Positions 22,790 to 32,717 of a DNA stretch of 64,000 nucleotides are shown in pieces (the stretch's first letter is position 1; the number at the start of each line of letters is the position of its first letter). The position numbers were made by a program, and so were the translations under genes. The notes beneath the pieces were generated by a model. The model saw nothing but the letters and a program-made list of their open reading frames with translations, made no database searches and was not told where the DNA came from. The DNA is from Cornus controversa (lineage: Eukaryota; Streptophyta; Magnoliopsida; Cornales; Cornaceae), in assembly GCA_026545225.1 (NCBI GenBank), contig CM048845.1, positions 35,759,001-35,823,000 on the forward strand, read 5' to 3'.

Positions 22790-22949
22790 GGATAATGCTA
22801 TTTAGGCAGAATTCATAGGCAGAAACTTTTACATCCATTGGATGTATGTGATGAGTGTATGTGGTGGGACCCACCACATGCATCTAATGGATGTAAAAGT
22901 TTCTGCATATCAATTCTGTCTAACAATTTTGCCTGAGTAGTATTACCCT
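22790..22949. mobile_element. Foldback MITE
   Basis: A ~155-bp palindromic element. The left arm GGATAATGCT...CAGAAACTTTTACATCCA is mirrored by tggatgtaaaagtttctg...AGTATTACCC, with a GTGGGACCCAC centre. It interrupts the duplicated kiwellin 3' flank. There is no coding capacity. Confidence 0.75.
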
Positions 22950-23260
22950 TTTATATACAGTGGACTATCGTTTGCACTTTACCCTTCTAGCAATGATGAA
23001 GAATATCTTGGTACAGCTAAGAGACTGTCTTTGCCATGTATTAGTCACAATTATTAACCATAATACATGACCTGTGGGTCTTCAAGGCCTGTGTGTTTTG
23101 GTGGGGCGGCAAATCTACCAAAACCAACAACCCTTCAAACATAATATATGATTGTGAAAGTTGACGAACTTGTAGAACTCTGCATAAATAGTTCTTTTGT
23201 TCCTGAAGCTCAAATTGAAGGTTTGTCTAGACTGCAATTAACATCATATCATGTCAAATG

Positions 23261-23296
<36 letters not shown>

Positions 23297-23397
23297 CTCG
23301 GGAGTCCGATTGATCTCCTTTTACTTTATCTGTGCATGATGTTATTCTAATGGTATTGGTCAAACTTTGACTTAAAAACACAGTATTATTGAACAAA

Positions 23398-23669
23398 GGC
23401 CAACCAAAACTCAGTCATCTAAGTCATTCCCAAAAATAATTATTTTTGAAAATTTTTCGGATTACCGGGCCCACTTAAGTCGCACTCCGGGCCCCGATTT
23501 GACCAAAAAGTCAAACTTCTCCAATTCTCCCGAAAACTTTCCAAAACCTTAAGAACACTTCCCAAACATGTTCCCCACACTCGAAACATGCTAATCACCA
23601 CTCAAAATACATTTATGGCAATTATAATGCAAAAATACAAAACCGGCCAAAATTGGTCACGGTCTCTAC
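23398..23669 (-). mobile_element. Terminal fragment of a Gypsy LTR (element-D-like)
   Basis: The fragment ends GGCCAAAATTGGTCACGG then TCTCTACA. It shares the GACCAAAAAGTCAAACTT, acatgttcccca and aaatacattta blocks with the LTR ends at 46092 and 53698. Only the last ~270 bases are present, with no internal region beside it. Confidence 0.7.
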
Positions 23670-24616
23670 ATGTTGGGTCTAAGATTTGTATCCAATTTAC
23701 CCCCTCTAAACTCTTGCCTCCTATCAAGAGGATGTTAGGTCAAACCATAGATATCACAATTGGTGATGCGAGCTCAACAGTCTCATGATAGACTTAACTC
23801 TAATATGTGAAAAACTTATTTTGTTGAGAGACACTTCCAGGATCTGTTAACAGAGGAAAAGAGACTATGAGTACCTGAATAAACAAACTGACACCACTGT
23901 GGCACATTAGTTGATGAGTTTTGTGAAGAAATTCCACTGTACAACTTACAGCATAGTATCTGATAAATTTTATGAAGAAATTCCAAAGCAACCAGTCCAA
24001 AGCTTATTAAAACTTTAACCTTGGAGAGCCAATCTAGTATTAATCAAAATAGCAGTGACAACAGAAGAGGGAGATATAAAGAGAGCTAAAGAAACAAGCA
24101 AATGGTACAAAGCAAATAACTTTAATACACAACTCAAATATTTTGATTGCCATTGCCTTCCATAAACCTCAGCAAGACACCGGATAGAAACTTTTGGCCT
24201 TGCTATGCCTCCTGCAGATATTTTATTCTGTTATTTTGATGTAAACACAATGGATCTTCTATTCTTGCCAAATATCAAATTGACTTGGATCACAACCATG
24301 GCTACTCAGCCAAATAACCACGTCTGGGCTGCCTCTAATATTACTAGTTCAACTTGAACATAACCAATACATATAGAATGTAAAGTAATAGAACCATGGC
24401 ACTAAAATTAGAACCAAATTTCCATTAAGTTACAAAAATATTAGTACAACCCAATTACCTTCCATTAGTGTATGACGTGAGATCCATCAAGCACAAAAAC
24501 ATCAGAGTTTGTTTTTGTTTTTGTTTTTTTTAATGGCGGGACTGAAGAAATTAGAGTCAAATGGCTTTGGAACAGCAAAATATATACACCACTCGTCTGT
24601 CAATTAGTGAGAACTG
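23670..24616. other. Non-coding DNA, probably AHL 3' flank
   Basis: No domain was recognised in the short open frames. A ~30-bp motif (gaagaaattcca) is repeated near 23926 and 23970. The part next to 24616 would contain the AHL 3' untranslated region. Confidence 0.35.
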
Positions 24617-26215
24617 TCACCCGCGCATCAGATCAATGTCATCATCGGCATTTTGCATATCCATCGGCCGTGAACTGGGCCAAACGCCCATTGAAGAGGT
24701 CAGATTGAGATTTTGACTCAAAGGAACACTAGTTGGAATGACTGAATTGTCAGCTGTCTGATTGATTGAATCTCTAGCACCTTTGCTGTTTGTCTTTGAA
24801 CTACCCCATACAAAACTTCCCAATATTACCTGAAATCATTATATAGTTGAGCCTCAAAAAATAATTATATGTCTTACTCTTATCAAATTGACTCTGGCAG
24901 AAGTATATATGCCCACATTATAAACAATTGAAGATCATTTAGATGATAAGTACTGTTTGCATATCTAGTTTAAATATTAATTATTTTTCTTCACTACGAT
25001 TTGTGTTAATTATAAACCTGTTAAAAGCTACTAAGTATACCTTTTTTCGAAGTCAATATATAAAATTTTCAAATTTCCTAAATTATCCAGAGTTTGATTT
25101 TTTTTTTCTAAATTAATGGTGTAAATCTTTAAATTTCATTAGTTTTGGAATCATAAAGGGGCAAAATGCATTTTTGGTGGTGTCTTCCTTTTATATTCCA
25201 CTCTCCTTCTATAGGTTGGGGAAGGGCTAAGTGGACTGCCTATGGGAGCTAAGTCAAAGATCACGATGGTCTTGTGAGTAGCTGATAAACTGCAAGTGCA
25301 GTTTTCTATAGGAAGTCCCATAGCCGAGAGGCTTAACACAAAGAAAATGGTGGATACTTCCACTATTTAGGTAGAAGATGATGACCGTAATGAATCAACC
25401 CCTGGCACATTTAGGTTTTGATCTTCGGCCATGCTGGTCCTCAAGGCCCAACACTATATATATTCTTATAGATTTCCTTTAAAAGATGCAAAAGGTGTTG
25501 AGACGACCTACCACACATGGAAAGCTTACCCTCTTCCACACATTACCATTAAGAAGATAAAGACTAATTTGTGACACAGAGGGTGACCAATGAAGTTATT
25601 AAAAAGCTAAATTTTATAAAAGAGATGGCTTGTAATAAAAAAGAATGAAAAAAGATAATTCATGTATCTGACCCATTCATATGGGATTAAGGCAAGGATG
25701 ATGATTATGATTAAAAAAATGGGAGTTCCCCAAAAGGACACTTACTTCAAGACGGGAGGGAGTATATTGACACATAAGAAATGTAGAACCTAGTGCATGA
25801 AGTAGAGCACACTGTGTCACTCTATTAGAATCAATTTAACAGCTAATCCTAGGTACCCTAAAGTTTCTGTACCTCCTGCCCTTTTGGCCATTCACCTCAT
25901 TTTTTCCAACTAAATGCCAATGTTACAATAACATATTTGTAGAGAAATGGCAAAAATTCTAACCAATACCATTTAAATAAATAAAGTGAAAGCAATTCAG
26001 AGAATGAGAACCACAGAAGACAGTCACCAAAGTGGTCTAAAGGCCAAAGCAATTGGGAAAAAAAAAGAAGAATTACCTGTACAGGGCTGGCTGCAATAAG
26101 CACTCCCCCTACTCCCCCACCAATGACACGACCATCCGGACTCGCTAGGGAGACACTTAGACCGCCAGTTCGGCCACTGGGGCCACCACTATCAGTGAGC
26201 AATCTAAAAACGCCC

Positions 26216-27962
26216 CTGCAGAAGTAAAAAAGTTTGCACCAAAAACGTTTACTTTCAGCAAGATAAAATGCAAAAGAGAAGTTTTCACAAAGGAAGAGAG
26301 GTAGATATCTCAAAACCCTGCTAGATACTTGAAAATAATCCAGTGTCTCGTACCCAAGTAATATAAACTTCAATAACGAAAAAGAAAAAAGAGAATATTT
26401 TAATAAAATATAAAATTACATTAAAGAAAGGAGATAATAATAACAACCAGCAATTATTTGAAATATTGGGAGAAGAGAGAATGATATCCACTGTATGATA
26501 AAATTTCTCAGAAGTGAAGAGTTAATCACAGTTAGCGCAACTGTTTGCAAGACATATTTGGACCAGATAACTGCTCAAAAAGAAAACATATAGAGAAACT
26601 AATCGAGCATATACTATAATGTACTGCCACTGATTATCTAATCTAATCATTGAGATTCCATTGATGATAAGGGGAAAAAAAGTCAACTTGGTAAAGTAGA
26701 GAAGTTCCTATAAAATGCAGGGTTTAGAAAACTTTTTGTTTCTTTTACAAACTTAATGCTATATCATAAATCAATAGAAGGCTTACTCACCCATTCAGGA
26801 CAGGCCTAAGAAGCAATGAAGCACAGCAAGAACTCAACAGAAACAAATCAAACAATCATAAGTTCCCATGCATCAAACAGAATTAGAAACAGAACCTTTA
26901 AAAGAGACAATATTTAATGAAGAAAATGATTGATCGATAGGCAATAACTAAATTATAAACAGAAAAAAGCACACACAAGGTTGTGAAATGGTATGGTATT
27001 ATTAAGTACCCTTGATGAGGAAAGAACGGGGAGGGGTAGAGATGGGGCTATTTATGTGGTACAAAAGTAAAACAAGAAATGGTGTTGAGCATGACAATCA
27101 CAGGTGCATCCCTCTATATGTATAAATTCATTTTACATTGTATAACAGAGGTTTTAAGGGCTAATGCTCACAACAGAGAATGTGGGAACACAAACATAGA
27201 TAGCCTTCTTAGGAAAGTTCATTAGGAGCGAAATTTATTATAAGAGAATACAGAGGAAAGCAGAAACATATGATCTTCGGTCTTCTAAAGACAGTTCAAG
27301 GAGTAAAGTATTCAGCTTCTGATGAAAGGGGAGTTCAACAGTATAGAACAATATCTGAAGAGCTAAGAGGAAAAAAAAATGAAAAAACCACGGGTGTTTT
27401 TCATAATTAGCCCAGGATGAAGGCTTCTTTTGCGTCACCAATATATATTCAAAACCTATCATATAAAAAATAAATAAATAAAACAGAAACCTTGACGTGA
27501 ACATCAACCATTAGTTTATAATATTCCTTGAAACGAAATAATATAAAATGACAGGCGAATTTGATTTACTTAATATAATAAAAACAGACTTCGTTTAATT
27601 CAGTTATACATAATACTGAAAAGGTACAGAGATTCTTGCTGTTAATTCATGAGGCATCAGCCTCAGACATAAGACACCTTAATCATTACACAACATGCCT
27701 TCTTTTAAGCCAAGTGTTTCTAAGGTTTTAAAAATTGCTCAGCCACAAAATATGAACATCATAAACAGCACATCAAAATCCTTGTTCCTAACATTGATAG
27801 CATATAAAATATGATTTTATAAATGTTAACATGTATGAATGTCTATGTGGATGTAGATATAAATGAATTGTCTGCCAAAAATTATCATTTTCTTCACAGA
27901 TAAAATTACAATCGAATACATCTTTTAAGTGACACTGAGAAAATATTATAATGTGTTTAAAC
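26216..27962 (-). other. AHL intron 3
   Basis: The intron runs from donor GTTTAA at 27962 to acceptor TGCAG at 26216. It is AT-rich, without a coding signal or an identifiable transposon. Confidence 0.55.
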
Positions 27963-28229
27963 CTCATATGTGACAGTGCCACCAGAAGTTGAAGGCTGAC
28001 GAATGGTCGCAGTGGAGACAGCTCCATTGGCTGACAAGATGCATACAGCTCTTGGCCCCTGCTGTGAAAACGACATTATTTTTGTTGTGATGTCCTACAG
28101 GAAAATATAAAATTCAAAAAGTCAAAGAAAAAATAATAATATTCAAGATAATAGTAGCACAAAATGTAATAATTTCCATCTTAAAAACTGTACCTCAGAA
28201 ATGAGTTAAGCAAGAGATACCAATATATT

Positions 28230-28371
28230 TTATACTTCTCATTTCTTTTCTTTTTCTTTTTCCTTTTTAAGTAACACACACCCACAGTTGCCTCTTATGG
28301 CGACTTGAACCCTCTACTTCATCTTGGAAGGTTAGAGGAGATATCACTAGTGCTAAGCACATGGTGATAAC
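28230..28371 (-). mobile_element. tRNA-derived SINE in AHL intron 2
   Basis: A ~140-bp minus-strand insert between ATACCAATATATT (28217-28229) and ATACCAAGATATT (28372-28384), one mismatch in 13. In its own orientation it has a B-box-like GGTTCAAGTCG, then gaggcaactgtgggtgtgtg, and an impure A-rich tail (complement of tttctttttctttttcc). The GGTTCAAG...GAGGCA.TGTG..TGTG arrangement resembles the SINE at 1092-1210. The A box is poorly preserved. Confidence 0.75.
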
Positions 28372-29077
28372 ATACCAAGATATTATTAATGAGCAAGAAT
28401 AAAACCATCAATCCAGACATGATCTAAAAGCCCTCTCTATAATGTCAAAGGAATATAAAAATAATCCGACTAATAGCTAACGTGAAAGGACAACAAGCTT
28501 CTAACGAGCAGTGCAAACGAAACATATCAGGAGAAGTCAACCTCATTTACTGTTAGTCTAGTCAAGTTCAATCGTCATTTCTATATACCTTTTCTGCTCA
28601 CTATTTTATTCCTCATCAAAGCTGTAGTCCTACATTATCTAAATTCCCAATGATGATCTTACAACAACCAAACTAGGCCAAGTGATGTTCCTTATTCAAT
28701 TCTTTTATGTGGTTCAGTAAATATAAATTTAACATTCTCTCTTCAAATGATATACATGAGCTCGACCATGCCTATTTGAGCAAATGTACATTGCATCACT
28801 TTTACAAAGAATGTTACAGCTCAACGTCGTAGAAACAATTGCATACAGTAATCATCATATTCTGCTGTTGAAAATTTTGCCTATGCCATCAAATTAAACT
28901 AGTTGATAGAGGGTATCCTCTGTAAAGTGATACATTTTGAATTCCTGTGTGTGCTTGATCATATATGTACAAACATTGGTGGAGTTTGGAAGAGGATATG
29001 GCAGCATACTTCTCCTATAGCAATTGTGATGACATGTGGAGTAAATCCAATCCCAGCTGAACCAGAAAGCCATTCAC

Positions 29078-30029
29078 CTAGCAAATCAATTAAAAATTTT
29101 GTAACATCATTCAAACAGCAGGAAAATTAACTACATTAAACAAAACATACATATTCAGAATTTATACTGGGGAACGTTTTAATATTAGTAAGAGACAGAC
29201 AAATAACAAATATGTTATATCAAAATAAGAGGTATTCGTATATCGGGGGGGGGGGGGGGGGGTGGAAGAGAGTAAATTCTGAAGACCCAGATTGTAGTAA
29301 GATAAGATTTTCTTTTTTGGTCCAAGTTGGAAAATTTTAAATTTCCTGGTCCAAAAAGCAGTTCTGTGTTTGTAATTTGTCCATTCTAAAAGATCAATCT
29401 GGTTACACAAGTAATAATATATAATTACATAATATGTTCTTATAAAATTATAGTTACAAGAAAAGAAAAAAAATTGTTCTGCCTTCATAAAGTGAAAAGT
29501 CATAACATAATATAATTCAAACAAATTAAACTGCTAATTAGTTATTTACTTTGGACTGTATTATCTCTATCCATGCTTTCCTGAAATCTGTATCTAACTC
29601 GACCAAAATAGAAAAGGAGTTGCTAACTGTTCAATCTGGACCTAATTTATGCCACACCTAGAATCCTTGCCCATTCCCTCAACTCCACCCAGAAATCAGT
29701 GAGACCCAAGACAGTGGGTCCATGGAAAATAAATGACTATCAAAAGCACACTTACCAGAGTTCCACGACACAAATGACCTGACCACAGGACCGCTATGAA
29801 CCAAGGCCTACCTAATAACGTGGCTAGTTCTAAACACTTCCATTTCTCAAATAAATTAACAAGGTGTTAAAACTTTGACAAATAAAACTTCTAAGGCGAA
29901 AAAGAAAGATACTAAGCTTTTTCCGTAATATTGCAATGAAAATTTATCATGTAACAGTGCTAGGTCAAACATTTTACCGAATCACATTATTCTAATGTGC
30001 ATTTGTTATTATTTCAATGTATCAATGGG
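29078..30029. other. Non-coding DNA upstream of AHL exon 2
   Basis: An AHL AT-hook exon would be expected upstream on the minus strand, but no RGRP-type coding sequence was seen. A run of 18 G lies at 29245-29262. Otherwise the stretch is AT-rich. Confidence 0.45.
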
Positions 30030-30809
30030 TGTCACACATTCCACGTCACCTCTTTATAGCATGATTGTCCAGAAGGGACCAGTACTCCTAATTTGGTTCT
30101 TCGCTTCCCTTATTCTTTGGTTGTCATTGCTGAATCCCTCGGCTACTAATGCCCTTTCTACCACCGCTGCATAGTTGGTGAGACCCAGAATCCCAACTTT
30201 ATCTTGCAAATAAGGTCGGAGACCCCAAACAAATTGTTTGATCTTCAACTCTTCTATTGGGATCATCTCCTTTGCAAATCGAGCCAAAGATGTGAACTTT
30301 ATCTCGTACTCCATTACAGTCATCGTACCCTGAGTCAAGTTGAAGAACTCTCTCCTCATACTATCTTTCACTGTTACCGGCAAGTACTTCTCAAGGAAGA
30401 GTACTTGAAACATGTCCCAATCCATTGCCTCGATGTCATAGTAGTCTCCGATGAATTTTCACCAACGACTAGCCTCATCTATAAGATAATGAGCAGTCAC
30501 TTTCACCCTCAAGTCCCCATCTATTTCAAGCATAGTAAGGAGCTTGACAATCTGATCCAACCAGTTCTTTGCCACCATTGGATTGGATCCCCCCGAATAG
30601 GTTAGCGGATTGTGCTTCTTGATGTGCCCCAATGCCGTTATCATTCGGCTAGAAGGAGTTGCTCTTGGCAGAGCTTGTGTCTCCTCTTGATTTTTCCTTT
30701 GAGTTTCCCTTGCAATTTGCTGCATTGTAGTGACCATGTCGCACATAAATTGCTCTCTTCCAATAGGAGCCACTTCCGGTGTACTCTCGCGAGCTCTTCT
30801 TGATGGCAT
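30030..30809 (-). pseudogene. Element D gag, second (left) copy
   Basis: This encoded the capsid region of a Ty3/Gypsy element. It starts MPSRRARE at 30809, with the RKNQEETQALPRA and HNPLTYSGGSNP segments, then FLEKYLPVTVKDSMRREFFN and the tail KQFVWGLRPYL. A break near 30425-30459 separates the halves. It is nearly identical to the gag at 50109-50714 and is followed on its right by a PBS (31099-31111) and LTR. All sequence beyond the capsid (zinc knuckle, pol) is missing at the left edge near 30030. Confidence 0.85.
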
Positions 30810-31098
30810 CCTTCTATATGGATGACAAGGAGATATTTAGAATTTGTGCATGAATGTATTGGATCAATTCACGTTATGCATACTAAACATGCTAAAGCAC
30901 TTCACAAATAGCATGTTATGTAAACAATTAAGCACATAAGAATTTTCCATGCAAGATGTACTTAGCCTTAGCTCACACTCAAAGACCTCAAGTCTAGGAT
31001 CCTAAGTCTGAAGTTATGATCCTATAAATCATCGAGTCCTTTCAATCTAAAGTGTGGCTTAGCCCTTCCCATCGTCCAAAGGTATTCAAACCCGGTTA

Positions 31099-31111
31099 AG
31101 CTCTGATACCA
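31099..31111 (-). other. Primer-binding site, element D (left)
   Basis: The complement reads TGGTATCAGAGCT, matching the 3' end of plant initiator methionine tRNA. It lies three bases inside the LTR start at 31115. The same arrangement is at 51006-51018. Confidence 0.85.
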
Positions 31112-32717
31112 TGTTGTCACGCCCCAATTTCCAACACCCGGTTGAGAGCGAGGGAAATGGGGGTGAACGGTGAAATCTAATCAAAATAATCGTTTTGAAA
31201 AATCTAACATTCAACCTAATTCTCTTAACCGCGGAAGCAACTCATAATGCATATAATTAAGTGAATATGCATAACTAACCATGGTCCTCATTGTTGAAAT
31301 CATTTAAAATAATTTCAAAATAAAAGTGATTTTTGGCCCTCGTGAATAGTAACTTTTCGTAAAAAGTTTTGAAATTTTTTTTGGACCATTGTCTCATCCT
31401 ATTAGAGTCCCAAAGTGCTTAAAAACATAATTTAGACCTTTTGAAGAGGTCCAAAACCCTGATTTATCATCACCGGGCAGTAGCTAAAAAGCTACAGTAA
31501 CTCCACAATGTACAGTGCACTGCTAGAGTGCAATCTGCGCAATAGTCATAAAAAAATTCATAGAAAATTCATTTCAACTCGAAACGAGGCAAACGAAAAT
31601 TTTATAGAAATTAGACTAAATATAGAAGAAGCTTGAGCCAACCTTAATGGCTATATGTTAGCCAAATGAAACAGTCTTGACAATCAATTTGGTGCTCAAC
31701 TGAAATTGTAAAATCTGGGGGCAGAATCTTGTCGAATTTTTCTAAAATTTTGTGGTTCTCCAAACTTCACCAAATTAAATATGGCAACACTAGACATCTA
31801 GGGGAAGATGTGGTAAAAGTGTCAGATCATTTGGAGTTGTGTACACCCCTCAAACAAATTTGCCAAAATTCGGCCAAAATATATTCGTTTGACCGGTAAT
31901 ACTTTCATCTCCAAAACAAGGTCTTACACCCAACATTCCAAGGATCTACAAATGGTACATCTCCATACACACACCCTAATTCACACATTCATATCACCAT
32001 AATTTCACAAATTCTCATACATTTTTATTGAAATCATAGAAATCATTTCATATGTCATTCACACCTTAAATTCAAAATGGACACTTTTGGACACGTGTCC
32101 CCCCCTAATGGCCGTACAATTATGTTCAAAATCTTCCATACATGTCCAACATGGCTTATACATACATATGAAATTCAAATAGAAATATGTTGTCCAACTT
32201 TAAGAATAACATTTCTCAAAAGAGTCCATATGCCACAAAACGGCAAGGACATCTACGTACACATCAAAGGATCCAAAAGTCCAAAAGAAACTCAACAAGG
32301 TCCATTGAGCTAATCATGGCTCGTCCTCCATTGGTGCCTTATTTGAAAAAAAGTTGTATATAGGGGGTGAAAACCACTGCGGCTCAGTAGGAATGATCCA
32401 CCCAATGCATAGATGCATATGAAATCATTAAAATCTATATGACAATTATCTATACTTTTTACTCATAAATAATCACGTTTTGTAAATCATGCGTGATGCT
32501 TCACATTCCAATGTATACATACATGAAGCAAAATGAGCAAGTCACAATTAAAATATATACTCACGCAACATAAGTCTGAAAATCAAATCAAAAGGGCGCT
32601 CAAATCAAATCAATAGTAAGGGTCCTATTGGCACCCAAACTCTGCTTACGCTTTTCGATTCACTATTCCGATGGATGCGACACCCGCTTGGCCAAATTTT
32701 AGGTCTTTCACCCTAAG

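Larger units (their letters stand above)
24617..29077 (-). pseudogene. AHL (AT-hook motif nuclear-localised) gene, exons 2-5, disrupted
   Basis: The PPC/DUF296 part of an AHL protein is recognisable on the minus strand. Exon 2 (29077-29010) encodes GEWLSGSAGIGFTPHVITIA. Exon 3 (28094-27963, 44 codons) encodes DITTKIMSFSQQGPRAVCIL, the ANGAVSTATIRQP block and TVTYE. Exon 4 (26215-26077) encodes GGLSVSLASPDGRVIGGGVG and AASPVQ. Exon 5 (24829-24617, 71 codons with stop) encodes VILGSFVWGS and ends DIDLMRG. All junctions are GT-AG. AHL proteins bind AT-rich DNA as trimers and repress growth genes. Exon 4 is 139 bases rather than about 162. Its fourth codon is TAG, and about 23 bases encoding a conserved beta-strand (normally EILSLSG-like) are gone, shifting the frame. 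The first exon with the RGRP AT-hook was not found up to the transposon block at 30030. Exons 2, 3 and 5 look intact, so the loss is recent, or exon 4 contains a sequence error. Confidence 0.8.

Noticed and set aside
23800..24000. 66-codon minus-strand frame with hydrophobic segments
   Set aside because: No family was recognised, and the sequence contains a repeated gaagaaattcca motif, so it is probably chance.
25730..25775. GACGGGAGGGAGTA, similar to a Stowaway MITE end
   Set aside because: No matching opposite end or TA duplication was found nearby, so at most it is a fragment.
29162..29524. 120-codon minus-strand frame with a proline run
   Set aside because: The proline run comes from the 18-G homopolymer; the rest is low-complexity AT-rich sequence.
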